NCBI GenBank assembly: GCA_018340805.1
Contig: JACMZG010001914.1
Coordinates: forward strand, 2,830,987 to 2,894,986
Direction: 5' to 3'
Length of the DNA stretch: 64,000 nucleotides
Origin: Microvelia longipes
Lineage: Eukaryota > Arthropoda > Insecta > Hemiptera > Veliidae
Below are positions 42,655-56,039 of this stretch, one piece after another; the stretch's first letter is position 1, and each line of letters opens with the position of its first letter. Made by a program: the position numbers and the translations under genes. A model generated the notes under the pieces. It had not been told where the DNA came from. It worked only from the letters and a program-made list of their open reading frames with translations, and ran no database searches.

Positions 42655-42839
42655 GTTAAGGTCCTACAGAGTCAGGTTAGTGTTAGTTTATTAGGATAGA
42701 TTAGGTATAGTTCAGCGGCTGTCGTAACTGTGCCTCGACCATTTGTTCAAACCGATGGTGGGCAGGCTCCCGTTGCTGGTTAATGGGATATACGCAGATA
42801 CTCTTTTAATCTAGATAGTTAGTGTAATTTTCGCTGTGA

Positions 42840-43330
42840 TATAAATATGGCCCCCTGGCTCATCCGGAAAATGGTCCGAAAATCAAATTTTCTTCAAACT
42901 CAAACTTATCTTATAGAAACGAAACTTTGTTTACTAATTTATTACGTAATAATATACACTTGTACCAAATTTCAGCTCAATTGGATTATTTTCTGATTTT
43001 TTTGTACAATTTTTATAAAACGTACTCAAGTCATTTGATAAAAATTGAACTAATGCTGATATGAGATGGTACTTGGCAGATATGTTAGTCATATACATGG
43101 CTCTACATGCGTGCCAAATTTCAATCTGATCGCATCATTTTTCCACGTTTTACGATTATTCGACATTTTTGCTGAGTCATTATTGTAGGTTAATGACGTC
43201 ATAATATAGTTATTTCTCGAATAGCACAACTACAGCAGTAGACTGATTTTTGTACAAAATTTCAACTCTCTAGCATAAATACACTGGGAGCTACAGACAT
43301 ACACACAAACACACACATACAGACGAACAA
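42840..43330. repeat. Inverted relative of the 5S-tailed repeat
   Basis: On the complementary strand it shares AATGACTCAGCAAAAAT and the TGAAATTTGG/TTCAGCTCAATTGG blocks with 24480-24830, but no 5S-like end is visible. It is followed by (GA)n at 43349-43362 and the palindrome GGCCTTAAAAAAGGCC. Confidence 0.55.
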
Positions 43331-43961
43331 ATCTGCAAAAACCACTCAGAGAGAGAGAGAGAGAGGCCTTAAAAAAGGCCTAAAACGGATAATTCCGGTT
43401 TCATCCCGGTTTCGGTTTTTTTTCAACACAATACTTTTCCTATATACCTACAGTATAAATTTGGAAAAGTAAAAAAATGATGTTTTAAGCCTCTTAATGT
43501 AATAAGATAGGGTATCCCCACCATAGAAAATGTTTATGTTTATAGAGGTGTGCCGTGCCGTATAGAATTCACCTACTGATAGCATTATCTATTTCATTAT
43601 CAGGTCTAAATCTCAAGTACGATATCACACTCATTGTGACTGATGAAACTGTGTATATTGTATTACTCACGGCTTTAACTCACCCTCTAGTCTTTATATT
43701 TTGATTTCGAATATATAATTCAATAAAAAGCATCGATTTTTTTTTAATTTTATTTTTATACTTAAAGTAATATGACAGGATTAAAATTGTTTAGTTGTTT
43801 CGGTTCTTGTTTTTTTGTTTTATGTGTGTTGATTCAAATGAAAATATTGAATGGGAATCGCAAGAGCCGGCCAAGATGTTGAGATGTGAGTCATTTATTT
43901 TGGTGTAATATAACAATCGTTTACTTTAATAATTATTACGGGTTAATTAGTTTAGATTAAA

Positions 43962-44821
43962 NNNNNNNNNNNNNNNNNNNNNNNNNNNNNNNNNNNNNNN
44001 NNNNNNNNNNNNNNNNNNNNNNNNNNNNNNNNNNNNNNNNNNNNNNNNNNNNNNNNNNNNNNNNNNNNNNNNNNNNNNNNNNNNNNNNNNNNNNNNNNNN
44101 NNNNNNNNNNNNNNNNNNNNNNNNNNNNNNNNNNNNNNNNNNNNNNNNNNNNNNNNNNNNNNNNNNNNNNNNNNNNNNNNNNNNNNNNNNNNNNNNNNNN
44201 NNNNNNNNNNNNNNNNNNNNNNNNNNNNNNNNNNNNNNNNNNNNNNNNNNNNNNNNNNNNNNNNNNNNNNNNNNNNNNNNNNNNNNNNNNNNNNNNNNNN
44301 NNNNNNNNNNNNNNNNNNNNNNNNNNNNNNNNNNNNNNNNNNNNNNNNNNNNNNNNNNNNNNNNNNNNNNNNNNNNNNNNNNNNNNNNNNNNNNNNNNNN
44401 NNNNNNNNNNNNNNNNNNNNNNNNNNNNNNNNNNNNNNNNNNNNNNNNNNNNNNNNNNNNNNNNNNNNNNNNNNNNNNNNNNNNNNNNNNNNNNNNNNNN
44501 NNNNNNNNNNNNNNNNNNNNNNNNNNNNNNNNNNNNNNNNNNNNNNNNNNNNNNNNNNNNNNNNNNNNNNNNNNNNNNNNNNNNNNNNNNNNNNNNNNNN
44601 NNNNNNNNNNNNNNNNNNNNNNNNNNNNNNNNNNNNNNNNNNNNNNNNNNNNNNNNNNNNNNNNNNNNNNNNNNNNNNNNNNNNNNNNNNNNNNNNNNNN
44701 NNNNNNNNNNNNNNNNNNNNNNNNNNNNNNNNNNNNNNNNNNNNNNNNNNNNNNNNNNNNNNNNNNNNNNNNNNNNNNNNNNNNNNNNNNNNNNNNNNNN
44801 NNNNNNNNNNNNNNNNNNNNN
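43962..44821. other. Assembly gap (860 N)
   Basis: This run of unknown bases hides the left end of the giant inverted repeat. Confidence 0.99.
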
Positions 44822-47800
44822 AATAAATGCATGATATTATTTATTAAATAAAAGAAAAATCAATTAAATTAGCATTATAAATTAATATGTAAGTAAATTA
44901 ATAAAATACATAATGATTTGTATAAAAATTATTTAAATTAAATTAATTATGGAATTTTCATTGTAAAAAACATGTTTATTTTTATTAAAAAATAATTCTT
45001 AATAAATTATTCGTAAAATTAAAATTAATTAAAAGCAAATAAGAAATTATTTAAAATTAAAATGATTAATTAAATTGAAATCATATTATAAAATAAAATT
45101 ACTTATAAATTTTAATTTATATTATTATAATTTGAAATTTAAATTATATTATTAAAATTATAATTTAAATTAAAATTCTTATTATAAATAGAAATTTGAA
45201 TTTCATATTATAAAATTTGTTAATTAAAAGTATTAATTAAAACTTGAAACATTAGTAAATAATAAATCTAAATAAGCATTTTTATTAAAGATTAATTCCC
45301 AAAATTATTAGTAAAATTTAATTTTAAATTTTTTATTATAAATTTAAATTAAAATTTTTATAAATTACTTAATATTGAATGTAATTTCAATTTATATCAT
45401 TATTATAATTTGAAATTAATATTGTAAAAAATTTTTAATTTGAATTTCTTATTATAAATTGTAAATTAAAATTCTTATTATAAATTACTTATATGAATTT
45501 GTAATTTCAATTTATATCATTATTATAATTTGAAATTCATATTGTAAAAATGTATTTTAATTTGAAATTCTTATTATAAATTGTAAATTAAATTCTTATT
45601 ATAATTGAAAGTCTTACATTTAAAATTGTAAATTTACAAATGATTAATTGGAAAAGAAAATGATTAAAAGAATAATTTTTAATTAGTAAAGATAATAAAA
45701 TTAATAAATCAAAATAAAGCTAACCTGTTCTATTCATTTAAATTATCATCATCATAAAAAATTCTTCATAAAAAATTATTCATTTAAATCTTTTTCTTTT
45801 AAAAATTGAATTGTCATATCATTTAATTCATCATATAATAAATTCAACATATTCTAAAATTAAATTAAATTAAAAAATTAAAAAATCAAAGAACCTTACT
45901 TAATTTTACAAAAAATTTCAAAAAATGAAATTGTTTAAATATTAAAACAACATTTAAATTAAATAAACACATATAATATTAATTTAAAATAATAAATGAA
46001 TTTAATATTAAATTGAAAAAAATTACAATATTAATTTAAAATAAAAAATTACTATTATCATTAATATTAATTTCTAAATATTGATTAAATTACTCAGGAT
46101 AATTATTTTTTATATCATAAATCATGATTGGTATCAAAACAATTTAATTCAAATGTGATTAATTGGTAAATAATTAGATTGACTGAATAAATTAATTGAA
46201 GTCATTAATTTAATTAAATGACAAATTTTAAATAAAACGTGATATTATTAAAGAACAAATTATTGTAAATTTTCCAATAAATAGGTATTAATTCGATTTA
46301 ATGTCAAATTTTAATTAAGGTTTTATTACTTTTAAAGAAAACGCATTAGAATTAAAGAATAAATTTTTGTAATTTCCTAAAAATAAGTAGTAATTTGATT
46401 AAATGACAAATTTTAATTAATTTTTATTACTTTTTAAGAAACATGTTAAAATCAATATCATTCGGGTAACATTAACCTCTGAACTCGAACCTCTGAACTC
46501 GAACTCTGAACTCGAACCTCTGAACTCTCGAACTCGAACTCCTCTGAGCTCAAATCATTGATTTCTATCACTTTATGCTTAAATATCAATATTTTCTTCA
46601 GTAAAAACCTCTAACTTGAATGAATAAAATCATAATTAGTTGAGTGTACTTATCTTTTACTTGTCTCATCAGTCTCACTTGATCAGTCTTACTCTCTATT
46701 CTTTTCCTTTTAGGTACTTGAGTGCCACGTGAGTGGTACTCTATTAGTTGAATTAATATGAATAATGTAGTAAATACTAACAAATGGTAATCTTTCGAAA
46801 TTCATGAAAAATATTTAATAAGTAAGAAATTAATGGTTCAATGAATAAAGTAGGGCTTACTGACAACAATATTGATTGGTTTAATGGTCTCATATTCATT
46901 GATAAAACCAGTATTTTCCTGTAAAACCAATATTTCATGATAAAACTCGGGTTTTCCTTGATAAAACCAGTTTTCTCGATAAAATCTTATTTTCAATAAT
47001 GACGAAACCATTGGTTTGTATTGTAATCTTTGAAAAAATCATAAAATATCGAAAAAGTAAGAAAATATTGATTCAATGGAACTTACTGACAACAATATTG
47101 ATTGGTTTATCGTCTCATATTCAATGATAAAACCTATATTTTCTTGTTAAAACCAATACTTCACATGATAAACGAGTATTTTCCTTGATGAAACGAATAT
47201 TTTCTTTGATGAAACCATTGGTTTGTATTGTAATCTTTAAAGAAAATATCGAAAAAGTAAGAAAATATTGATTCAATGAAGGTAGTAGGCTTACTGATAA
47301 CAATATTGTTTGGTAATATGGTCTCATATTCAATGATAAAACCTATATTTTCTAGTTAAAACCAATATTTTCAATGTTGATGAAAGGAGTATTTTCATGA
47401 TAAACTCATATTTTCAACAACAAGCGTTTATTTCACTTGTTAAAACCAGTATTTCTTCTTGATAAAAGGGATATTTTCCTTGATAAAACCAGTATTTTAC
47501 TAATAAAACAGATATTTTCAATAATGATGTATTCTTTGAAAAAATTAGTAATAAAATGATGTAAAATGTGACAAATCATGTCAAGATAGAGACTAAATAT
47601 AGTACAAATAAAGACCTGAAAATGAGACTAGAATAACAAAATAACGAAAACATTGACAGATAATGAAAATAAGACAAAATCTTAAGAAAAATACTTAAAA
47701 TATGTAAGAAAAATTGATAATTAGAAGAAAATTATGTCAAGATATGACGAAAATATGGCAAAATAATGGAAGATAGTGACAGATAGTGGAAATAAGACAA

Positions 47801-48706
47801 AATTTGATAAAATATGTAAGAAAATGAGAGAATTAGAAAGAAAATTATGTCAAAATATGTCAAAAGTATGCAAAATATATGAAAAGGTGATAGAATTGAT
47901 GCAAGACAATAAAATCATAGAAAAACCATAGAAATTCAAATCATGTACTATCTATGTGTAAAATCATATAAAAACCAATGAAAATCCTTGAAAACTAAGA
48001 AAAATGCATGAAAAATCCATAAAATCCTAAATTCACATGAAATCATAATAAAACCATAGAAAATTAGTAAAATCATATTCTGTAAAAAAAAAAAAACTAT
48101 TATTACATCACTCAAAACCTTAAACCTATTGTCAAAGATTGATTTACTAACAATGCGTAATAAAAAGAAAAATTATCCCAGAAAACCGAAGAGCAAGCAA
48201 GGTTGCCAAGGAGCAAGCAGGGTTGCCATGGTTGCCAGTAGGAAACTAAAACTCTGACAAATTTAAATTAAATGACTGTATAAATTGAATAGACATATTA
48301 AGTGATTCAAATAGTATGATTAAAAAATGAATTAATTATTTCTTATTAAAACTTATATTTTCAATGATTAGTCAGTCAATGATTAGTCAGTCAAAACTAA
48401 TATTTTCAATCTAAAATAATTACTTGTCATGATATATTTCATAGATAAGCTCTTTTTCAACTGTAAACTCCAAAGAAATTCATTTAAATATAATTAACCA
48501 AATTTATTATTACCCAAAAAGAATTCTCTAGAAATCATTAAAACTTGAGATAAAAGATGAGAATCATTACAATGTAAAATCAATCAAAATCCTATAATTC
48601 TAATAAAATATTGTAAATTCACTATAAAACATAGAAAATCAAGAAACTTTCCTAATAATATTAACCTCCGAGCACTAAGCTCAGAACATTGTGCTCAGAG
48701 ATCAAA

Positions 48707-48737
<31 letters not shown>

Positions 48738-48740
48738 CCA
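44822..48740 (+). repeat. Left arm of a giant inverted repeat
   Basis: An arm of about 3.9 kb of extremely AT-rich DNA is mirrored at 50166-54130. Landmarks pair in reverse order: the outer TAAATGCATGA (44825) with TCATGCATTTA (54119); the CTCTGAACTCGAA tandem array (46470-46556) with its complement at 52437-52512; arrays of GATAAAACCAGTATTTTC type (46890-47530) with 51470-52115; GGTTGCC/GAGCAAGC repeats (48195-48240) with 50700-50770; and an inner CTCCGAGCACTAAGCTCAG block (48667) with 50230-50275. Small indels are frequent. Long arms built of internal tandem repeats recall Foldback-type transposons. The outer end is hidden by the 860-base gap. Confidence 0.9.
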
Positions 48741-48965
48741 TTATTAATTAATATTTCTCGGATAATATTGATTTCTTAAATTTGAATGGTTTTCATTTCA
48801 TGCAAACAGTGAATTAAACAAAATATTTAAATCGTATAGTTAAATGAAATTTAAAATGATTTTAATTTAATTCAATTAATAATATCAATTAACAAGTAAT
48901 CTAACTTAAAATATTCATGTTGTTTGGTCATGTATAAACTAAATTAATTATTAATTATTCATAAA

Positions 48966-49410
48966 ATGTCAGAAAACTTTAAAGATCAGTCAGATAAGAT
49001 AACAATAATGATGAGGAATGGTTTGATATATCATGTTCCGATGATATGAAAACTGAATATGGTGATTCAGACGATTATAAATGGTCGGATGATTCTGAAG
49101 ATGATGATTCGTATCTTGAAGAAAAAGGTAATGTTCAATTACATGATTAAATTAATTATTGTTTTAGAAATTATAAGAAATATTTTGGAAATTAAATATA
49201 GAAACTTAAAGGAATATCTCAAAAGTGGAAACCTGAAATATACTGGAGTAAAATATATGACTGTTTTGGAATGAAGTTAAAAAGGTTCTCAATGTTTACT
49301 TCAATAATCAGAAAATGTTTCTATTCCTGCGATAAATGTCAATTTGTATGCCTCAACAGATAATAGAAGACTTTATTGAAATTCAAGATGAAATTATTGG
49401 ATCTGAATAA
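48966..49410 (+). pseudogene. Spacer mini-gene A (unknown family, interrupted frame)
   Basis: This two-exon gene model lies between the arms. Exon 1 is 48966-49127, starting ATG after TTCATAAA. A 40-nt intron (GTAATG...TTTTAG) follows, then exon 2 at 49168-49410. Exon 1 encodes an Asp/Glu/Ser-rich acidic segment (SDDYKWSDDSEDDDSYLEEK). Exon 2 encodes an Ile/Leu helix-like stretch, the block WKPEIYWSKIYDCF, a cluster RKCFYSCDKC (C-x3-C-x2-C), and IIEDFIEIQDE before TAA. The reading frame shifts once in exon 1 and twice in exon 2, by single bases. That is either decay or assembly error in a palindrome. Homology to mini-gene B supports that it was coding. The function is unknown. Confidence 0.6.
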
Positions 49411-49585
49411 ATTTTAATTGCTTTTGTGTGTGTTAATAAATCATAAGATTTTAGTTAAAAAGATGTAATCTTTACGTTTTGTGTTGATGTAATAGTTAAT
49501 CTTACCAATAAATCTTTCGGATTAGATGATTTAATCATCAATAAATGTGTATATAAACTTGATTAAATTAATCTAAATTCATAAA

Positions 49586-50008
49586 ATGGAAAATAGCATC
49601 AAAATAAACTTCAAATCAGAATCATGGCCATATAATACTGATGAAGAAAAGGAATGGCTAGAGAATGAATCTTTCGATAATCTGATAGGATCAGAAGAGA
49701 TGAAACAGAAGAATATATTGAAGATCAATATATTGTAGAGAAAAGTAATATTTTAATTAAAATTTAACTAATTAATGATTAATTTTAGAAATGATATTAG
49801 ACATATTGGAAGAAATCTTTCCAAAGATTAAGAAAGATTCAGTAAACTGGGCACCAGAAGCATACTGGATTCAAATAAAACAGTACACATGTGTTGATGT
49901 CAGTGAAGTTATAAAATATACTTGACTGATCAAATCAAATGCAACATGATGTGTGATTGTTGCGTCAGATTAAAACTGGAAAAGATAATCAAGCAATTTA
50001 TTCAATAA
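49586..50008 (+). pseudogene. Spacer mini-gene B, tandem paralogue of A
   Basis: Exon 1 is 49586-49744 (ATG after TTCATAAA, as in A), the intron 49745-49788 (44 nt, GTAATA...TTTTAG), and exon 2 49789-50008. The two exon 1 lengths are 159 and 162 nt and the introns share their start and end. Exon 1 is Glu/Asp-rich (NTDEEKEWLENESFDNLIGS). Exon 2 has MILDILEEIF, the block WAPEAYWIQIKQY, a cluster IKCNMMCDCC (C-x3-C-x2-C) and KIIKQFIQ before TAA, colinear with A. One single-base frame break lies in each exon. The conserved pattern of Trp/Pro/Glu/Tyr and Cys spacing is protein-level, so the family was under coding selection. No known family is recognised. Confidence 0.6.
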
Positions 50009-50165
50009 ATTTTGACAAATAAATTTTGTTTTCTTGTTTCCTTACTCTTTTATGTGTTAATATTCACAGAATAGTTCAATGATTTTATATGCTTCATAGA
50101 TAATGTCTTATTTTTGAAGGATTTTATAAGAAAACCATTCAAATTTAAGAAATCAAAAAGAATAT

Positions 50166-53100
50166 ATATAATAATGATAATAATAATATAATAATAATAA
50201 TAATAATATAATAATAATAATAATAATATTGATTTGATCTCTGAGCACAATGTTCTGAGCTTGCTCGGAGGTTAATATTATTAGGAAAGTTTCTTGATTT
50301 TCTATGTTTTATAGTGAATTTACAATATTTTATTAGAATTCTAGGATTTTGATTGATTTTACATTGTAATTTCTCATCTTTTATCTCAAGTTTTAATGAT
50401 TTCTAGAGAATTTCTTTCTTTTGGGTAATAATGTAATTCTGGTTAAATATATAGCTTTTAAATGAATAATTCTTTGGAGTTTACAGTTGAAAATAAGAGC
50501 TTATCTTATGAAATATATCATGACAAGTAATTATTTTAGATTGAAATATTAGTTTTGACTGATCTGACTGAATCATTGAAAATATAAGTTTTAATAAGAA
50601 ATAATTAATTCATATTTTTAATCATACTATTTGAATCACTTAATATGTCTATTCAATTTATACAGTCATTTAATTTAATATTGTCAGAGTTTTAGTTTCC
50701 TACTTGGCAACCATGCTTGCTCCTTGGCAACCTGCTTGCTCCTTGGCAACCTTGCTTGCTCTTCGGTTTTCTGGGATAATTTTTCTTTTTATTACGCATT
50801 GTTAGTAAATCAATCTTTGACAATAGGTTTCCATAAGGTTTTTGAGTGATGTAATAATATGATTCTTAAGTATTTTTCTATGATTTATACACAGAATAGT
50901 TATGATTTTACTAATTTTTATGGTTTTATTATGATTCATGTGAATTTAGGATTTTATGGATTTTTCATGCATTTTTTCTTAGTTTTCAGGATTTTCATTG
51001 GTTTTTTATGATTTTATACACATAGATTAGTACATGATTTTAATGAATTTCTATGGTTTTTCTATGATTTTATTGTCTTGCATCAATTCTATCACCTTTT
51101 ATTCATATTTCCACCTATTTTGCATACTTTTGACATATTTTGACATATAATTTTCTTTCTAATTCTCTCCATTTTCTTACATATTTTATCAAATTTTGTC
51201 TTATTTCCACTATCTGTCACTATCTTCCATTATTTTGCCATATTTTCGTCATACTTGATAATTTTCTTTCTAATTATCTCAATTTTTCTTACATATTTTA
51301 AGTATTTTTCTTAAGATTTTGTCTTTTCATTATCTGTCAATGTTTTACGTTATTTTGTTATTCTAGTCTCATTTTCAGGTCTTTATTTGTACTATATTTA
51401 GTCTCTATCTTGACATGATTTGTCACATTTTACATCATTTATTACAATTTTTTCAAAGAATACATCATTATTGAAAATATCTGTTTTATTAGTAAAAATA
51501 CTGGTTTTATCAAGGAAAATATCCCTTTTATCAAGAAGAAATACTGGTTTTAACAAGTGAAATAAACGCTTGTTGTTGAAAATATGAGTTTATCATGAAA
51601 ATACTCCTTTCATCAACATTGAAAATATTGGTTTTAACTAGAAAATATAGGTTTTATCATGAATATGAGACCATATTACCAAACAATATTGTTATCAGTA
51701 AGCCTACTACCTTCATTGAATCAATATTTTCTTACTTTTTCGATATTTTTCTTTAAAGATTACAATACAAACCAATGGTTTCATCAAAGAAAATATTCGT
51801 TTCATCAAGGAAAATACTCGTTTATCATGTGAAGTATTGGTTTTAACAAGAAAATATAGGTTTTATCATTGAATATGAGACGATAACCAATCAATATTGT
51901 TGTCAGTAAGTTCCATTGAATCAATATTTTCTTACTTTTTCGATATTTTTATGATTTTCTTCAAAGATTACAATACAAACCAATGGTTTCGTCATTATTG
52001 AAAATAAGATTTTATCGAGAAAATACTGGTTTTATCAAGGAAAACCGAGTTTTATCATGAAAATATTGGTTTTATCAGGAAAATACTGGTTTTATCAATG
52101 AATATGAGACCATTAAACCAATCAAATATTGTTGTCAGTAAGCCTACTTTATTCATTGACCATTAATTTCTTACTTATTAAATTATTTTTCATGATTTTC
52201 GATAAAGATACCATTTGTTAGTATTTTACTAAATTATTCATATTAATTCAACTAATAGAGTACCACTCACGTGGCACTCAAGTAAAAAGGAAAGAAGAGA
52301 TAGTAGATTGATCAAGTGAGACTGATTGAGACATAGTAAAAGAAAAGTACAATCAACTAATTTTGATTTTATTCATTCAAGTTAGAGGTTTTTACTGAAG
52401 AAAATATTGATATTATTAAGCAAAGTGATAGAAATCAATGATTTGAGCTCAGAGGATTCGAGCTCAGAGGTTCGAGTTCAGAGTTCGAGTTCAGAGTTCG
52501 AGTTCAGAGGTTAATGTTACCGAATGACATTGATTTTAACATGCTTTCTTAAAAAGTAATAAAATTAATTAAAAATTTGTCATTTAATCAAATTACTACT
52601 TATTTTTAGGAAAATTACAAATTTATTCTTTAATTCTAATGTGTTTTCTTTAAAAGTAATAAAACCTTAATTAAAATTTAACATTAAATCGAATTAATAC
52701 CTATTTATTGGAAAATTTACAATAATTTGTTCTTTAATAATATCACGTTTTATTTAAAATTGTCATTTAATTAAATTAATGACTTCAATTAATTTATTCA
52801 GTCAATCTAATTATTTACCAATTAATCACATTTGAATTAAATTGTTTTGATACCAATCATGATTTATGATATAAAAATAATTATCCTGAGTAATTTAATC
52901 AATATTTAGAAATTAATATTAATGATAATAGTAATTTCATTTATTATTTTAAATTAATATTGTAATGTAACTTTTTCAATTTAATATTAAATTCATTTAT
53001 TATTTTAAATTAATATTATAATGTGTTTATTTAATTTAAATGTTTTTTAATATTTAAACAATTTCATTTTTTGAAATTTTTTGTAAAATTAAGTAAGGTT

Positions 53101-54130
53101 CTTTGATTTTTTAATTTTTTAATTTAATTTAATTTTAGAATATGTTGAATTTATTATATGATGAATTAAATGATATGACAATTCAATTTTTAAAAGAAAA
53201 AGATTTAAATGAATAATTTTTATGAAGAATTTTTTATGATGATGATAATTTAAATGAATAGAACAGGTTAGCTTTATTTTGATTTATTAAATTATATTAT
53301 CTTTGACTAATTAAAAATTATTCTTTTAATCATTTTTCAATTAATCATTTGTAAATTTACAATTTTAAATGTAAGACTTTCAATTTAATAATAAGAATTT
53401 AATTTACAATTTATAATAGAAATTTCAAATTAAAATACATTTTTACAATATGAATTTCAAATTTATAATAATGATATAAATTGAAATTACAATTTATTAA
53501 GTAATTTTAATAAGAATTTTAATTTAATTTATATAAGAAATTTCAAATTAAAATAATTTTAAATGAATTTCAATTATAATTGTTAAATTAATTAATTCAA
53601 TTTAAAATTTTATAATAAAAAAAAAATTTTATTTTTTATAATAATTTAAAATTAAATTTACTAATAATTTATTAAATTAATCTTTTAAATTTATTTAATT
53701 TATTATTGACTAATGTTTTTTCAAGTTTTATTAATAATTTAATTAACAATTTTATAATATGAAATTCAAATTTCTAATAAGAATTTTAATTTAAATTATA
53801 ATTTTATAATATGAATTTTAATTTCAAATTATAATAATGATATAAATTAAAATTTATAATAATTTTATTTATAATATGATTTCAATTTAATTAATCATTT
53901 TTTTTTAAATAATTTCTTATTTGCTTTTAATTAATTTTAATTTTACGAATAATTTATTAAAATTATCTTTTAAAAAAATAACATGTTTTTACAATTAAAT
54001 TCATAATTAATTTTAATTTAAATAATTTTTCATACAAATTTATGTATTTTATTAATTTTACTTACAATATTTAATTATAATGCTAATTTAATTTGATTTT
54101 TCTTTTTATTAAAAAAATCATGCATTTATT
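50166..54130 (-). repeat. Right arm of the giant inverted repeat
   Basis: This is the reverse-complement partner of 44822-48740 around a spacer centred near 49475. The sums of paired coordinates stay near 98950-99000 along the whole arm, so the two arms are nearly colinear. After 54130 no partner is visible because the left side is unsequenced. No convincing protein-coding frame is seen in the arm. Confidence 0.9.
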
Positions 54131-54244
54131 TTTATCAGTCGAGTTATAATTTTTATCATTTTGCGGATCTGAGTCTAGCCAATTGCAGGCGATAATGACT
54201 AGCTGTATTTATTCTCATAAAGATAGATACAGTTGTAGCGGCGT

Positions 54245-54437
54245 ACATTTGAGACCGAATGTGAACGGTCGGAAGCGCTGTAACCAGAGATGCACATGCT
54301 GAAATCGAGCTTAGTATAGTTAGAACTATACAAGCTGTTCGATAAGTTCTTTAATGAACGGTTTCGGATGGATGTAACGGTGCAGCAGTTTACAACTTGA
54401 GACCGGATGTGAACGGTCGGAAGAATAGCAGCGCTGT
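54245..54437. repeat. Direct repeat pair with internal hairpin
   Basis: Two copies (54245-54283 and 54391-54437) share TGAGACCG/GATGTGAACGGTCGGAAG, then AGCGCTGT. Each contains the palindrome GACCG...CGGTC with an 8-base loop. The first loop starts AATG and the second GATG. Confidence 0.7.
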
Positions 54438-56039
54438 GCATTACCGGATGAGGCAATGTAATGGTAAGAATGAAAATAAGACTGATATTTAAATAATGCA
54501 TGAATAATTTTTTTAATAATAATAATAATAATAATTTTTTAATAATATATTAATATAATATAATAATATCTATTTAATAATAATAATATACTAATTTGCG
54601 ATTTAAAATAATTAATAAATTCATAGGGGTAAAATTATTTTAATAAATATGCCGAACAACCTTTTTATCCGATGAGAGAAAACAATATTATCTTAAAAAC
54701 TAATCTCTAAATATTATCCTTGATGTCTATCTTAAATTGAATGAATCCTAAATTTAAATCATAATGTAACTGTTATTCTGGAGTTCTATAACACAGCATC
54801 ATAAACATAAACACTAATTATTCTGGAATTCAGTACTTTTATATTACGGAACATGTATGTTGAGATCGACGATCATTAATTATTATGCTCGAGGTTGTTA
54901 ACATAAGAGCTCGTGTGAAACGACTATATCATCGATCATCTAATAAAGATCTGGTTTGAACTCTGAATCACTAACATGTTTCTAATCGTCGTATACTAAT
55001 GATTGATTAGAGGCATACCTTAAATGATATATAGTATAATTCCCACAGACATCATCTAGTTTGATTTCTCTTAAAGTTTTTATGTGATGTCGAGGAAATT
55101 CTAAATAAAATATTATGCTATTTGACTTTGTAATTATTACCAAATAAATAGCTTTAAAATTTTCGCCGAACTATATCTTTGAAATTTTCCCGACTAAATA
55201 TTCTTGTAATTTACGACTAAACTTGAATAAGTTTTAATATAAGGTTATTATCATTGACGCCGATATAGTGAGCCATAAAATTCGAACAGATTCGACACGG
55301 ATATTCGAGTTCGAAGCTGAACTCGGAGATTTGAGAGCACAGGCACTGAACTCGGAGATTTGAACTCGGACACTGAGTGGAGATTGACACAGTGCACTGA
55401 AACGGAGATTCGGCACAGTCAGCTAATCGGAAATTTGAGCAGAGTTTAATTCACCGGGATATTTTAATAAAAAATATTTAATATGAACTATTAGAATTAC
55501 GTATAATCAAATATAGTGTTTTTAAATTATGTTGAAAAATATTAAAATTTGAAATTTCGGTTAAAACTTTAAAACAAAATTTAATTTTAAAGGGGTAACA
55601 TTACGTAATCGCAGTTAAGTATAGTTAATGAATATTGTTTATGTATTAAATTTAAGATGACGTATGAAACTGGCTTCATTACAGTATGACGTATAAAGCT
55701 GGCTAATTGAGGATTATATCCATAGAAAAGCTGGCTGTCAGATACAGTATTACGTTTCATAAAGTGAGCTCAATACAGTATACCATCATAAAAAGCTGCT
55801 ATGCATCTTTTATAGTTTATTACGTTATCAATTTGAAAAACTAACGTAATAATAACATTTTAATAAGCAAAAATTTCTCGAAAATTTATATTGCATAAAA
55901 ACGTAATTAATTCGGAAAAAATGCCGTAATTATGATTAAAATAAAATTATCATAAACCACATAAAATTACTACGAATGACGTAATTATTACGTAATACAC
56001 ACATGATTACGTAACTATTAATCTTATTAATAATTGTAT

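Noticed and set aside
43957..44832. 291-codon minus-strand frame
   Set aside because: It consists of the N gap only.
46598..46783. 61-codon minus-strand frame in the left arm
   Set aside because: The mirrored copy in the right arm does not keep the frame, so there is no sign of coding selection.
55234..55416. 60-codon minus-strand frame in the AT-rich island
   Set aside because: It is the translation of degenerate ACTCGGAGATTTGA tandem repeats.
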